This document shows, in pieces, positions 29,558 through 38,750 of a DNA stretch of 64,000 nt; the first letter of the stretch is position 1; each line of letters opens with the position of its first letter. The DNA comes from Methylophilaceae bacterium LSUCC0401. Lineage in GTDB: Bacteria; Pseudomonadota; Gammaproteobacteria; Burkholderiales; Methylophilaceae. Both the position numbers and the translations under genes were made by a program. The notes below the pieces were generated by a model. That model had not been told where the DNA came from, ran no database searches, and worked only from the letters and a program-made list of their open reading frames with translations. Where the stretch lies: the NCBI GenBank assembly GCA_024919035.1, contig CP103442.1, positions 248,001-312,000 on the forward strand. Direction: 5' to 3'.

Positions 29558-29962
29558 CTAAAAGATTTTTTCAGGCCTCTTGATATCGTACTTTTGACCT
29601 TCCACTCGATCAATATCCTCCATATTGGAATTTAAGAAAACAACTGATTCAATATAACCATCGACGATATCAATTTCAGTGATTGGGTAATACTTTCCAT
29701 TGTAATCAGTGTTGATATTTTCATAATACCATGATGAAGCGATAACCTCTTTTGAGGATTCAAGGGTAATGTTGACAATTTTTTTTGGCTCACCAAGAAT
29801 CTTTTCAACCTCATCGGGAGTAAGCAAACCTATGGTGTCAACAAATTCAATTTCATTTACAGGAAGTGAATCGATGATAGGTGCTTCGGAAATTGAGAGG
29901 TCGTCATTGGCAAATAAAAAAGGCGTCACAAAGAGTAAGAAAAGTACTAATATTTTTTTCAT
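29558..29962 (-). CDS. small secreted protein of unknown function
   Basis: The 134-residue protein has a clean signal peptide (residues 1-18, cleaved after LFA), so it is probably periplasmic or outer-membrane associated. The mature part includes IGLLTPDEVEKILGEPKKI, reminiscent of the SmpA/BamE-like fold, followed by an acidic stretch with WYYENINTD. I cannot assign a family with confidence. It lies between corC and lnt in the same direction, an unusual insertion in this otherwise conserved cluster. Confidence 0.7.
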   Translation of the reverse strand: MKKILVLFLLFVTPFLFANDDLSISEAPIIDSLPVNEIEFVDTIGLLTPDEVEKILGEPKKIVNITLESSKEVIASSWYYENINTDYNGKYYPITEIDIVDGYIESVVFLNSNMEDIDRVEGQKYDIKRPEKIF

Positions 29963-30009
29963 GAGAAGTTACTATTTAATTTATTGTAGTGGGGCAATGA
30001 ATAGATTAT

Positions 30010-30852
30010 TTAGTTCAAAATATCTTGGTCGACGCTGTCTAGGTTGATAGAGAATCTCAAAAGGTATAATTTTCGACTGTCTCTTCTTAGAACCTGGATA
30101 TCAAAGCCGTCAAAATGAATCGGCTCCGTTTTTTTGGGTAAATGCCCTAATTTAGATATCACTAGTCCACCTACTGTTTGTGATTCGCTTGATGAGTAGT
30201 TTGTTTTAAAAAAATCATTAAATTCTTCTATTTCAGTAGACGCTTTTATCCTAAACACGGTTGTCTCTTCCTGAATAATATTGTCTTCATTTTCATCATA
30301 ATCAAATTCATCTTCAATCTCACCTACGATTTGTTCCAGCACATCCTCAATGGTTAAGATCCCAGCAACACCCGCATATTCATCTACCACGATGGCCATA
30401 TGATTTCGATTACTCCTAAACTCTTTTAACAACACATTTAGTTTTTTTGATTCAGGAATATAAACAGAGGGCCTGAGGACGTCTCTAAGATCAAGACCTT
30501 TCTCTTTACCCAGCCTAACTAAATCTTTTGCAAGCAGAATCCCCAAAACATTATTACTATCCTCATCAATCACTGGAAAACGGGAATGGGCCGTGTGTAT
30601 CGCTGTATCAATAATAGTATCAAGGGAATCATTAATATTGATAAATGACACCTGAGATCTTGGTATCATTACATCTCTGGCCTGCATTTCAGAAATACTG
30701 AAAACTCCTTCAAGCATCATTAATGAATCAGAATCAATTAAATTTGCCTGATACGCCTTCTGTAATAACACTAATAATTCCTCCTTATTTTTTGGCTGAA
30801 CTATTTTTTTAAACATTTTTGGGATTAATTTAAATTTGTTTTTTTTGATCAT
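30010..30852 (-). CDS. corC: CBS-domain transporter-associated protein CorC
   Basis: CorC (YbeX) is linked to magnesium and cobalt efflux and, in E. coli, to ribosome maturation. The 280-residue protein has two CBS domains (MLEGVFSISEMQARDVMIPRSQV and the DIINDVL-type partner) and the DEYAGVAGILTIEDVLEQIVGEIEDEFD motif split over residues 150-190, then a CorC_HlyC C-terminal domain. Its ATG overlaps the ybeY stop by ATGA (30849-30852). Confidence 0.96.
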   Translation of the reverse strand: MIKKNKFKLIPKMFKKIVQPKNKEELLVLLQKAYQANLIDSDSLMMLEGVFSISEMQARDVMIPRSQVSFININDSLDTIIDTAIHTAHSRFPVIDEDSNNVLGILLAKDLVRLGKEKGLDLRDVLRPSVYIPESKKLNVLLKEFRSNRNHMAIVVDEYAGVAGILTIEDVLEQIVGEIEDEFDYDENEDNIIQEETTVFRIKASTEIEEFNDFFKTNYSSSESQTVGGLVISKLGHLPKKTEPIHFDGFDIQVLRRDSRKLYLLRFSINLDSVDQDILN

Positions 30853-31280
30853 ATTGTTAAATAAGGATTATCAATTTTATATTTTTTTAAAATTTTAATT
30901 TCTAAACTTTCCATTCTCTTTTGTTCATGTTTTTCCATGTGATCGTATCCAATCAGATGTAAAAAACCATGTAATACTAAATGCATATAATGATCTTTAA
31001 TTTTCTTTTTATACATTTTTGCTTCTTTTTTGACAATATCGTGACAAAGAACCAAGTCGCCAATTAAAGAAGGTTGGTTATCAATTAAAAAAGATAATAC
31101 ATTGGTTGCACTGTGAATATTTCTGTACTGCCCATTGAGTTTTTTTGATTCTTTGTGATTGGTAATTCTTATGGTGATTTGAGCATTTTTCTTCCATACA
31201 TTCGAAAAAAGCTGATGACACATCGCCGCTGAAAAAATATTTTTTTTAGTGACGGTATTTTGAATGACGACATTAATCAT
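30849..31280 (-). CDS. ybeY: endoribonuclease YbeY
   Basis: YbeY is a zinc-dependent RNase needed for 16S rRNA 3' maturation and 70S quality control. The zinc-binding signature reads HGFLHLIGYDH, with all three His, near the C-terminus, and NVLSF is in the middle. I prefer the ATG at 31280, which fits the family N-terminus; ATGs at 31295 and 31301 are possible. The gene overlaps phoH by 8 nt and corC by ATGA. Confidence 0.94.
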   Translation of the reverse strand: MINVVIQNTVTKKNIFSAAMCHQLFSNVWKKNAQITIRITNHKESKKLNGQYRNIHSATNVLSFLIDNQPSLIGDLVLCHDIVKKEAKMYKKKIKDHYMHLVLHGFLHLIGYDHMEKHEQKRMESLEIKILKKYKIDNPYLTI

Positions 31281-32211
31281 TTGAATATTTTTCATAGGCA
31301 TCAACGATTTTTTGCACCAGTGGATGCCTCACCACATCTTTTGATTGAAATTTTGTAAAGGAGATACCCTTAATATTTTTTAAGATTTTTTCAATTTCAA
31401 CTAACCCACTTTTTTGACCTTTATTAAGATCAATTTGTGTGATATCACCTGTAATCACTGCTTTCGTGCCAAAGCCAATGCGTGTCAAAAACATTTTCAT
31501 TTGTTCAGGTGTAGTATTTTGAGCCTCATCAAGAATAATAAAACTCTGATTTAAGGTTCTCCCTCTCATGTATGCCAGTGGGGCAATTTCAACAATCTGC
31601 TTTTCAAACCATTTGTTCACCACTTCATAACCGCCAAGATCATATAAGGCATCGTATAAGGGTCTTAAATAGGGATCTACTTTTTGTGCCAAGTCTCCGG
31701 GAAGAAAGCCAAGTTTTTCTCCAGCCTCTACAGCCGGTCGCACTAAAATGATTCTTTTTATTTTTTCTCGATTGAGCGCATCTATGGCAGACGCAACAGC
31801 AAGATAGGTTTTACCAGTCCCTGCTGGACCAATTCCAAAATTAATATCATTTTCTTGAATATGTTTAAGGTAGCTTTGTTGCCTTGGTGTTCGACCTTGA
31901 AGGTCATTTTTTTTGGTCAGTAACTCAACTAACTCAATCTTATCATTGAGGCGTTCATTAGTGATGCTGACTAAACTCAGTTGGATTTCTTCAAGTGAAA
32001 TTTGGGCATTGGCTTTTTCATAAAAATGAATGATCAAATCTGATGCGGTTTTAATTTTATGATCGGATCCATTGAGATCAAATTGAAATCCATTGCGGGA
32101 GATGGTTATTTCAAGATTTTTTTCTATAGCATGAATGTTTTCATCCAATGGGCCACAGAAATTCACAAGCCTTTTATTGTTCTCTGGGGAGAGTTTAAAT
32201 GAGCTTTTCAA
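31273..32211 (-). CDS. ybeZ: PhoH-like ATPase (YbeZ)
   Basis: YbeZ is a PhoH-family ATPase that works with YbeY in rRNA processing. The P-loop reads GIGPAGTGKTYLA near residue 130; DEAQNTTPEQMKMFLTR is the Walker B region and GDITQIDL follows. The first codon is TTG at 32211, directly after the miaB stop, with CAGGGA a few bases upstream as a plausible ribosome-binding site. No ATG exists before the conserved N-terminal region. Order miaB-phoH-ybeY-corC is conserved. Confidence 0.96.
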   Translation of the reverse strand: MKSSFKLSPENNKRLVNFCGPLDENIHAIEKNLEITISRNGFQFDLNGSDHKIKTASDLIIHFYEKANAQISLEEIQLSLVSITNERLNDKIELVELLTKKNDLQGRTPRQQSYLKHIQENDINFGIGPAGTGKTYLAVASAIDALNREKIKRIILVRPAVEAGEKLGFLPGDLAQKVDPYLRPLYDALYDLGGYEVVNKWFEKQIVEIAPLAYMRGRTLNQSFIILDEAQNTTPEQMKMFLTRIGFGTKAVITGDITQIDLNKGQKSGLVEIEKILKNIKGISFTKFQSKDVVRHPLVQKIVDAYEKYSND

Positions 32212-33528
32212 TTAATTTAAGATCCCTGTGAGATTTTTTTTGGAGACGTCAACGATCTTAACATTGATCAGTTTGTTTATAATATTTTCTGGGGCTTCAA
32301 TTTCAATAATCCGGTTATTATCTGACCGACCTTTATATTTATTCACACCAATTTGCTCACTCACCAGAATTCTTTGATGGGTATTAAGCATGTTTTGCGT
32401 GTGCCGCTTACCCTGTAAAGCAATGAGATCCTGAATCTCTTTCAGCCTTAATTTTTTAACAGAAGTATCTGTTCTATCCTCTAAATACGCTGCTGGAGTT
32501 CCTGGTCTTGGGCTATAGATAAAGCTAAAACTGTAATCAAAATCAATTTCTTGAATTGCTTTGAGTGTTTTTTGGTGATCTGAATCACTCTCTCCAGGAA
32601 ATCCAACAATAAAATCTGATGAGATTAAAATATGAGGAGACGCAGCCCTTAATTTTTTAATGATTTGCTTGTACTCGAGGTATAAATAATTTCTTTTCAT
32701 TGCCGCAAGGACTTGATCTGATCCTGATTGAATCGGCAAATGAATAAAGTTGGCTAATTTTTTATTGTCACGAAAACAATTAATTAAACTCTCATTCATC
32801 TCATTGGGGTGGGATGTTGTAAAGCGAATCCTCTGGAGTTCATCAATTTGAGAAATAAAATTGATAAGCTCTGCAAAATCATATTCAAATCCTTTTTTAT
32901 CCTTATAGAGGTACGCATTTACATTTTGCCCTAGAAGATTAATCTCAATAACACCTTGTTGGGTCAGCTTGATTACCTCCTCAATAATATCTTCAGCAGG
33001 TCTTGAAACTTCTTCACCTCTGGTATACGGGACAACACAAAAAGAGCAATATTTGCTACACCCTTCCATGATAGAGACGTTACCCGAATAACCATCAACT
33101 TTTACATTGGGTAAATGGTCAAATTTTTCGATTGCCGGAAAGCTTACATCAATTTGTGATTGGTCTTTTTTTTCATTTTCCTCAAGCATTGATGACAGTC
33201 TATGAAGCGTTTGTGGTCCAAAAATTATGTCAACATAAGGAGCTCTTTTGAAGATGTTGTCCCCCTCTTGCGAAGCCACACAGCCCCCCACTGCAATTTT
33301 CATTGAGGGTTTATTCATTTTCAGCTCTTTGATTCTTCCCAATTGATCATAAACCTTATCTTCTGCTTTCTCACGAATTGAGCATGTATTTAACACCACC
33401 AGGTCGGCATCTTCCATGTTTTCCGTCTTTTGGTAGCCCTTATGGTGATTCATTAAATTGGCAATTTGATCAGAATCATATTCATTCATCTGACACCCAA
33501 AAGTTTTGATAAATATTTTTTTTGGCAT
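32212..33528 (-). CDS. miaB: tRNA-2-methylthio-N6-dimethylallyladenosine synthase MiaB
   Basis: MiaB adds the methylthio group to i6A37 in tRNAs that read UNN codons. The N-terminal UPF0004 domain begins with TFGCQMNEYDSD and binds one iron-sulfur cluster; the radical-SAM motif is GCSKYCSFCVVPYTRG, with three Cys; a C-terminal TRAM domain closes it. Length 438 residues is normal. It is divergent from cysG with a roughly 65-nt gap and is the first gene of its operon. Confidence 0.97.
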   Translation of the reverse strand: MPKKIFIKTFGCQMNEYDSDQIANLMNHHKGYQKTENMEDADLVVLNTCSIREKAEDKVYDQLGRIKELKMNKPSMKIAVGGCVASQEGDNIFKRAPYVDIIFGPQTLHRLSSMLEENEKKDQSQIDVSFPAIEKFDHLPNVKVDGYSGNVSIMEGCSKYCSFCVVPYTRGEEVSRPAEDIIEEVIKLTQQGVIEINLLGQNVNAYLYKDKKGFEYDFAELINFISQIDELQRIRFTTSHPNEMNESLINCFRDNKKLANFIHLPIQSGSDQVLAAMKRNYLYLEYKQIIKKLRAASPHILISSDFIVGFPGESDSDHQKTLKAIQEIDFDYSFSFIYSPRPGTPAAYLEDRTDTSVKKLRLKEIQDLIALQGKRHTQNMLNTHQRILVSEQIGVNKYKGRSDNNRIIEIEAPENIINKLINVKIVDVSKKNLTGILN

Positions 33529-33593
33529 TACTTTAAATAATTATTTTAAATAGAATAGTATTATAAATTATTACACCCTGAATGGTATTGCTA

Positions 33594-34967
33594 ATGAAGC
33601 GTTTTCCTCTTTTTGTCACACTTGATCAATTACCTGTCCTGGTCGTTGGTGGAGGAGAAATTGCAGAGAGAAAAATTAAATTAATTTTAAAAGCCAATGC
33701 AAATATTCATGTGCTGGCTAAAGAATTCAGTCAACCGGTTGATGACCTTATAAAAATCTATAAATTAAAAAAAATAAAATCTGAATTAAAGCTCTCTAAT
33801 TTAAGTAAATCATATTCTTTAATCATTGCAGCAACTAACAGTAAAAGAACGAATAAGGATTTATATCGATATGCCCAAAAACATCATATTCTTATCAATG
33901 TGGTGGATGAGCCAACTTTATGTACCTGCACGTTTGGATCCATAGTTGAAAGAGGCGATTTAGTGGTTGCCATTTCCTCAGGCGGCAATGCCCCTGTTTT
34001 TGCAAGACAGCTTCGAGAAAAGATTGAGTCCATCCTCCCTCAGTCCACAAAATTTTTGATTGAATTTTCTGGGAGCATGAGGGAAAAAGTCGCAAATACG
34101 TTTAAACAATTTAATAGGCGTCGTGTTCTATGGGAAACTTTCTATGAACATTTATCGACATATAAAAATTTAGATTTTAATCAGCAAAAAAGTTTTTTTA
34201 AGAAACTTCTTAACCAACATAAAAAGTTGCAAACAGGTGAAGTTTTTTTAGTGGGGGCAGGCCCTGGTGACCCTGAGCTCCTAACCATTAGAGCTTTACA
34301 TCTGCTACAGAAAGCGGATATCTGCATCTACGACAACTTAGTATCAAAAGAAATACTCGAGCTTGTTCGAAGAGATGCACACATGATTTATGCAGGAAAG
34401 CTTAGAGATAACCACACAATTGAACAAAATGAGATTAATAAGCTATTAATTAAATATGCAAAAAAAGGTTTGAGGGTATTAAGACTCAAGGGCGGAGACC
34501 CCTTTATTTTTGGAAGAGGGGGAGAGGAGATTTCAGAACTCATGAGTCAAAAAATTAAATTTCAAGTGGTGCCTGGCATCACCTCTGCTAGCGGTGTTTC
34601 TGCCTATGCTGGTATACCATTAACGCATAGAGATTTTTCTCAAAGCTGTATTTTTATCACCGGCCATGAAAAAGATGGCGACTTAAAAGTCAATTGGGAA
34701 CGTTTAAATGCTCAAAATCAGACCATTGTGATTTACATGGGCCTTCATTCATTAGCCAAAATTACAACTAATTTAATCTCCGTTGGCATGGCTAAAAATA
34801 TGCCAATCGCTGTTGTTCAAGAAGGAACAACCCAAAATCAAAAAGTTCTGGTGAGCACCTTAAGTCGTGTGGTAAAAAAAGTTGCCGATGAAAAAATCAA
34901 ATCACCGGCAATCCTTATTATTGGAAACGTTGTTAAATTAAGAAAAAAAATTAAATGGTTTAATTAG
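33594..34967 (+). CDS. cysG: siroheme synthase CysG
   Basis: CysG is a fusion that makes siroheme for sulfite and nitrite reductases. The N-terminal part has the NAD-binding VVGGGEIAERK and does precorrin-2 dehydrogenase and ferrochelatase; the C-terminal part is the uroporphyrinogen methyltransferase with VGAGPGDPELLT, LRLKGGDPFIFGRGGEE and PGITSASG. From the ATG at 33594 it has 457 residues, the E. coli length. An ATG four codons upstream (33582) is an alternative. Confidence 0.96.
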   Translation: MKRFPLFVTLDQLPVLVVGGGEIAERKIKLILKANANIHVLAKEFSQPVDDLIKIYKLKKIKSELKLSNLSKSYSLIIAATNSKRTNKDLYRYAQKHHILINVVDEPTLCTCTFGSIVERGDLVVAISSGGNAPVFARQLREKIESILPQSTKFLIEFSGSMREKVANTFKQFNRRRVLWETFYEHLSTYKNLDFNQQKSFFKKLLNQHKKLQTGEVFLVGAGPGDPELLTIRALHLLQKADICIYDNLVSKEILELVRRDAHMIYAGKLRDNHTIEQNEINKLLIKYAKKGLRVLRLKGGDPFIFGRGGEEISELMSQKIKFQVVPGITSASGVSAYAGIPLTHRDFSQSCIFITGHEKDGDLKVNWERLNAQNQTIVIYMGLHSLAKITTNLISVGMAKNMPIAVVQEGTTQNQKVLVSTLSRVVKKVADEKIKSPAILIIGNVVKLRKKIKWFN

Positions 34968-34968
34968 G

Positions 34969-36300
34969 CTAACCCTTACTTATTGGTAAGGTAATTTTAA
35001 CATTGAGTCCACCGGTTTTACGATTTAATAATTCCAATTTTCCATTGTGGACCTTGATGATTCGATTTGCTATGGCTAAACCAAGACCAGAACCGCCGAT
35101 AGAACCCCTGGCTTGATCCAATCGTTCAAACGGCTGTAATAATTTTTCTCTTTGCTCCTTTGGGATACCTGGACCATTATCTAAAACATTGATCACTATT
35201 TTTTCATTAAAGAGTGTAGCGACGACTTCAATATTTTTTGATTTTGAAAATTTGACTCCATTGATGATGAGGTTATCGAGCATCCTCTTAAATGCAAGTT
35301 GGCGCACATCTATAAAAAGATTTTCCGGCACATCTTTAGATCGAGTAATTTTGGTAATTTTAATTTTATGACCCAATCTTGCATGTTGTTGTTTAAGGTC
35401 TAATAAAAATTTTCCAAAATTAATCGAGCTTAAGGGCTCATCATCGAAACCCCTGACAAAATCAAGAAACTGATTAATAATCTGATTAATCTCATCGATA
35501 TCCTGATCCATGCTGTCTTTAAGTGTCTGATTTTTTTGGGGAAGCAGTTCTAAGCTGAGTTTTAGCCTGGTTAAAGGGGTTCTGATGTCGTGGGATACGC
35601 TGCCCATGATAAACCTTCTTTCATTCTCAATTTTAGCTAAATTTGTGGCCATCTCGTTAAAGGCTTTTGTGACTTCTTTGAATTCGGTTGCGGTATCCTC
35701 AGGGATTTTATGAAAGGGTAACCCTTTCCTTAATTCTCCTGTCGCACTGATTAATAAATTTAGAGGTTTATTGATTCGGTTCGTTAAAAAATAAGCCCCT
35801 GATATTGAGACTAAGAAAACAACAATACCCCAGCCAATCCAATGCCATGGAAAGGGCCGATCAATCAGATTTCTCGGGATCACCGCCCAAAATAAACCAT
35901 CACCAATTTCAAAAGTTACCCAAATTCCAGGAATATCATAATGATTCAGTGTGACGATAGTTTCATTGCCAAGATTTTTTTTGATCTTAGCAATGACCAT
36001 GGATAAAAATAAATCATCGGGCAGGGGCTTTATAGTTTCAAAATAATAAGCAGGAACGATTTTTACGTCACTCATTTTCGAAAGCGATTGAAGTAAGTCT
36101 AGTCTTGTTGAGGGGTAAGCACTTTGTATAGCCGCTTTGGTATATTTCACAATTGTGCTTATTTCTTGAGCCATGGATTCAGCTCGAGGCTCCATTTCGA
36201 AATAATCAAACACTTTAATCGTGATTAATTGGGAAATAATAATTAATGAAGCAATAATTAAAATTAAACGATTAAGGAGGGATTTGGGAAAAAATTTCAT
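34969..36300 (-). CDS. sensor histidine kinase, EnvZ type
   Basis: An inner-membrane sensor kinase of 443 residues. There are two transmembrane helices (about residues 10-28 and 155-175) around a periplasmic sensor region, then a HAMP domain. The dimerisation box is GSVSHDIRTPLTRL with the phospho-His, and the ATPase region has NLIINGVKFS, DNGPGIP and GGSGLGLAI. It overlaps the response regulator gene by ATGA. This is EnvZ-like in architecture, though the actual stimulus is unknown. Its end faces cysG with a 1-nt gap. Confidence 0.93.
   Translation of the reverse strand: MKFFPKSLLNRLILIIASLIIISQLITIKVFDYFEMEPRAESMAQEISTIVKYTKAAIQSAYPSTRLDLLQSLSKMSDVKIVPAYYFETIKPLPDDLFLSMVIAKIKKNLGNETIVTLNHYDIPGIWVTFEIGDGLFWAVIPRNLIDRPFPWHWIGWGIVVFLVSISGAYFLTNRINKPLNLLISATGELRKGLPFHKIPEDTATEFKEVTKAFNEMATNLAKIENERRFIMGSVSHDIRTPLTRLKLSLELLPQKNQTLKDSMDQDIDEINQIINQFLDFVRGFDDEPLSSINFGKFLLDLKQQHARLGHKIKITKITRSKDVPENLFIDVRQLAFKRMLDNLIINGVKFSKSKNIEVVATLFNEKIVINVLDNGPGIPKEQREKLLQPFERLDQARGSIGGSGLGLAIANRIIKVHNGKLELLNRKTGGLNVKITLPISKG
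34974..34991 (+). terminator. possible hairpin terminator of cysG
   Basis: CCTTAC (34974-34979) pairs with GTAAGG (34986-34991) around a 6-nt loop, just after the cysG stop, followed by TAATTTTAA. The stem is short and lies inside the end of the kinase gene, so the evidence is modest. Confidence 0.3.
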
Positions 36301-37010
36301 GACTGCGGTGTCATTTCAAAAACGTATCCATACCCCCATTTAGTTTTTAAGTATTTAGGTTTATTAGGGTTAGCCTCAATCAGTTTTCGAATTCGAGAAA
36401 TTTGAACATCAATACTTCTATCAAATACATCCAATTCTTTTCCTTTGGCAAGTTGCATGATTTGATCTCTGCTTAAGGGTTGATTTGCGTTTTCAATGAA
36501 CACTTTAAGTAAGCTGAATTCTCCACTGGTCAAATCTATAGATTGCTGTCCTTTTTTTAACGTTCTCTCTTGAGAATTAAATTCAAAATCATCAAACTTA
36601 ATGATACTTGCACTCCGATTTATGAGGTTCTCATTCGTTTCCATCTCATGTCTTCTGAAGATTGAATTGATTCTTGCCAATAATTCACGAGGATTAAATG
36701 GTTTAGGGAGGTAATCATCAGCACCCATTTCCAGACCAATAATTCGATCAACCTCGTCACCTTTTGCTGTAAGCATAATGATTGGGATGTTCACTTTATT
36801 GACTCTCACTCGTTTACAGATATCAAGACCACTTTCGTTTGGAAGCATCAAATCAAGAACAATAAGGTCAATATCTTTTTTTTGAATAATTTGGTCCAAA
36901 TCTTTTCCCTGCTCTCCAGCAAAACATTCAAAACCTTGATCATTTAAGTATTGCTTTATTAGATCGCGTATCTTTTTGTCATCGTCAATTATGGCTATTT
37001 TTTTTCTCAT
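36297..37010 (-). CDS. response regulator, OmpR family
   Basis: A two-domain regulator. The receiver has DDDK near the start, the phospho-Asp in LIVLDLMLPNESG, and the conserved Thr and Lys in MLTAKG and LPKPFNPREL. The C-terminal winged helix is OmpR/PhoB type, ending in YLKTKWGYGYVFE. I chose the ATG at 37010 (MRKKIAIID); an upstream ATG at 37022 would add four residues. It partners the EnvZ-type kinase. The 119-nt gap to the EF-hand gene carries the divergent promoters, but I see no clear direct repeats for the regulator. Confidence 0.94.
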   Translation of the reverse strand: MRKKIAIIDDDKKIRDLIKQYLNDQGFECFAGEQGKDLDQIIQKKDIDLIVLDLMLPNESGLDICKRVRVNKVNIPIIMLTAKGDEVDRIIGLEMGADDYLPKPFNPRELLARINSIFRRHEMETNENLINRSASIIKFDDFEFNSQERTLKKGQQSIDLTSGEFSLLKVFIENANQPLSRDQIMQLAKGKELDVFDRSIDVQISRIRKLIEANPNKPKYLKTKWGYGYVFEMTPQS

Positions 37011-37141
37011 TACGCAAATCATACCTTAGAAAATTACTAAAACTCGTTACATTTTATTAACAAATATGTTAGTTTATGTCATAAATAATTAACATTTTCA
37101 TAAGATTATAGTCTTTCAAAATTCGTTTATGTAAATATTAG

Positions 37142-37588
37142 ATGATTATTAAAACAATTCTTTCAGTTGCATGTCTTTCTTTTCCTCTCGTTTCGGCATT
37201 AGCGGATCAAGCTAATCTTCCTTCTGGTGAAAAGTATCACTCTGAAGAAAAGAGCCTTAAAGTGATCATTAACGAATTTACAAACCAACAAAATGATGAA
37301 TTTAATGCCTTCTTACAAGAAAAAAGAAGTGAAATGTTATTGAGTGTTGAAAAAAGGTTTGTGGATTGTGACAAAGATAATGATGACACGCTTGATGTAT
37401 TTGAAACTACGGTATGCTTACCCCAGGTTGCAAGACAGTTTCGAAGCGTTGACATCAATAAAGATAATTTAATTTCATTGGATGAATTATCAATTCTCGC
37501 AAGAGATTATTATAAAGATATAAACCCCTCTAAATCACCTCAAAAAAAAGAAGCTAAAGTTAATAAGTTTGCAAAAGAAGTAAATTAA
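37142..37588 (+). CDS. secreted EF-hand protein
   Basis: A signal peptide covers about residues 1-20 (ends ALA). Two EF-hand loops are complete: Asp77 to Glu88 (D-K-D-N-D pattern, with Asp85 at position 9 and Glu at 12) and Asp104 to Glu115 (with Asn106 and Asp108). So a pair of Ca2+-binding sites is expected in the periplasm. The C-terminus is lysine-rich. The partner and role are unknown. It is divergent from the OmpR/EnvZ pair, which makes shared regulation possible but unproved. Confidence 0.85.
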   Translation: MIIKTILSVACLSFPLVSALADQANLPSGEKYHSEEKSLKVIINEFTNQQNDEFNAFLQEKRSEMLLSVEKRFVDCDKDNDDTLDVFETTVCLPQVARQFRSVDINKDNLISLDELSILARDYYKDINPSKSPQKKEAKVNKFAKEVN

Positions 37589-37628
37589 TTTTTCTTGATA
37601 TCAATTCCAAGTATGTTTAAATAAAAAC

Positions 37629-38750
37629 ATGCTTTCATTTAAGATTCACAATTCCTTTTTAGATTTATCAGATGATGTTGATCAGTTCATTGGTCAAAAG
37701 TTGTTGTGGAATTTAGATTTTTTAAAAGCAATGGAAAAATCTCAATCGATCGGTAAAGACTCTGGTTGGGACCCTAGGGCAATATGTATATATGATACTA
37801 ACAATCTTATAGGTTTTGTTCCTATGTTTATCAAGCATCATTCATATGGGGAGTATGTGTTTGATTGGTCTTGGGCAGAAGCCTACAATCAATTAGGCTT
37901 GGCATATTTTCCTAAATTATTCATTGGACTACCTTTTACTCCTGTTAACTCCAATAAAATAATTACGCAAAAAGATACTTTAAAGAAAGACATAATTAAA
38001 TTTATTGAAAACTTTATCGAAAAAGAAAATTTATCATCGGCTCACTATGTTTTTTCTGAAAATAACGATTCTATAAATGATATTTTTAGAAATAAAAATT
38101 GGTCAAATCGCAAAACCATCCAGTATTTATGGAGAAATAAAGAGTATAAAGATTTTGATCATTTTTTAAGCATACTGAAACACGATAAACGAAAAAAAAT
38201 TAAACAAGATAGAAAAAAAATAAGTAGTTTTAATCTTTCCTTTCAGATAATTGAATATGATCAAATCACCACAGATGTAATTGATTTTTTTTATCAGTGC
38301 TACTCAATGACCTACCATCAGCATGGATCCATACCTTATATAAAAAAAGAATTTTTTGACGAATTCTTTGTAAAACATAGTGATCGTGTTGTAATCTTTT
38401 GTGGAATGATTGGTGGACAAAGGGTTGGATCATCCTTTTGCCTAAAATTAGGTGACTCTCTTTATGGAAGATATTGGGGTGCTATAGAGTATATTCCAGC
38501 CTTACATTTTGAATTAAGTTATTACCAAGGAATTGAATATTGCATTAGAAATAAAATTGAAAAATTTTATGCGGGCATTCAGGGTGAACATAAATTATCG
38601 CGAGGTTTTGAACCTTTATTTTCAGACTCTTTTCATTTCTTAAAAGATGAGAGATTAAAGAAGGCTGTCAGTGATTTTGCAAAAAGAGAAGGCAATCTTC
38701 ATCAGCAATATTTAAATGAATTAGAATCGAGAGTTCCTTTTAAAGATTAG
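37629..38750 (+). CDS. FemAB-like / GNAT-fold acyltransferase (PF04339 type)
   Basis: The 373-residue protein matches the conserved proteobacterial family of peptidoglycan-like FemAB/GNAT proteins: WNLDFLKAMEKS near residue 30, KHHSYGEYVFDWSWAEAYNQLGLAYFPK split around residues 75-105, PFTPV, and near the end QGEHKLSRGFEP. Family members are usually annotated as hypothetical or as peptidoglycan-related acyltransferases; the substrate is not established. The gene converges on the waaG-like gene with an 11-nt overlap. Confidence 0.85.
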   Translation: MLSFKIHNSFLDLSDDVDQFIGQKLLWNLDFLKAMEKSQSIGKDSGWDPRAICIYDTNNLIGFVPMFIKHHSYGEYVFDWSWAEAYNQLGLAYFPKLFIGLPFTPVNSNKIITQKDTLKKDIIKFIENFIEKENLSSAHYVFSENNDSINDIFRNKNWSNRKTIQYLWRNKEYKDFDHFLSILKHDKRKKIKQDRKKISSFNLSFQIIEYDQITTDVIDFFYQCYSMTYHQHGSIPYIKKEFFDEFFVKHSDRVVIFCGMIGGQRVGSSFCLKLGDSLYGRYWGAIEYIPALHFELSYYQGIEYCIRNKIEKFYAGIQGEHKLSRGFEPLFSDSFHFLKDERLKKAVSDFAKREGNLHQQYLNELESRVPFKD

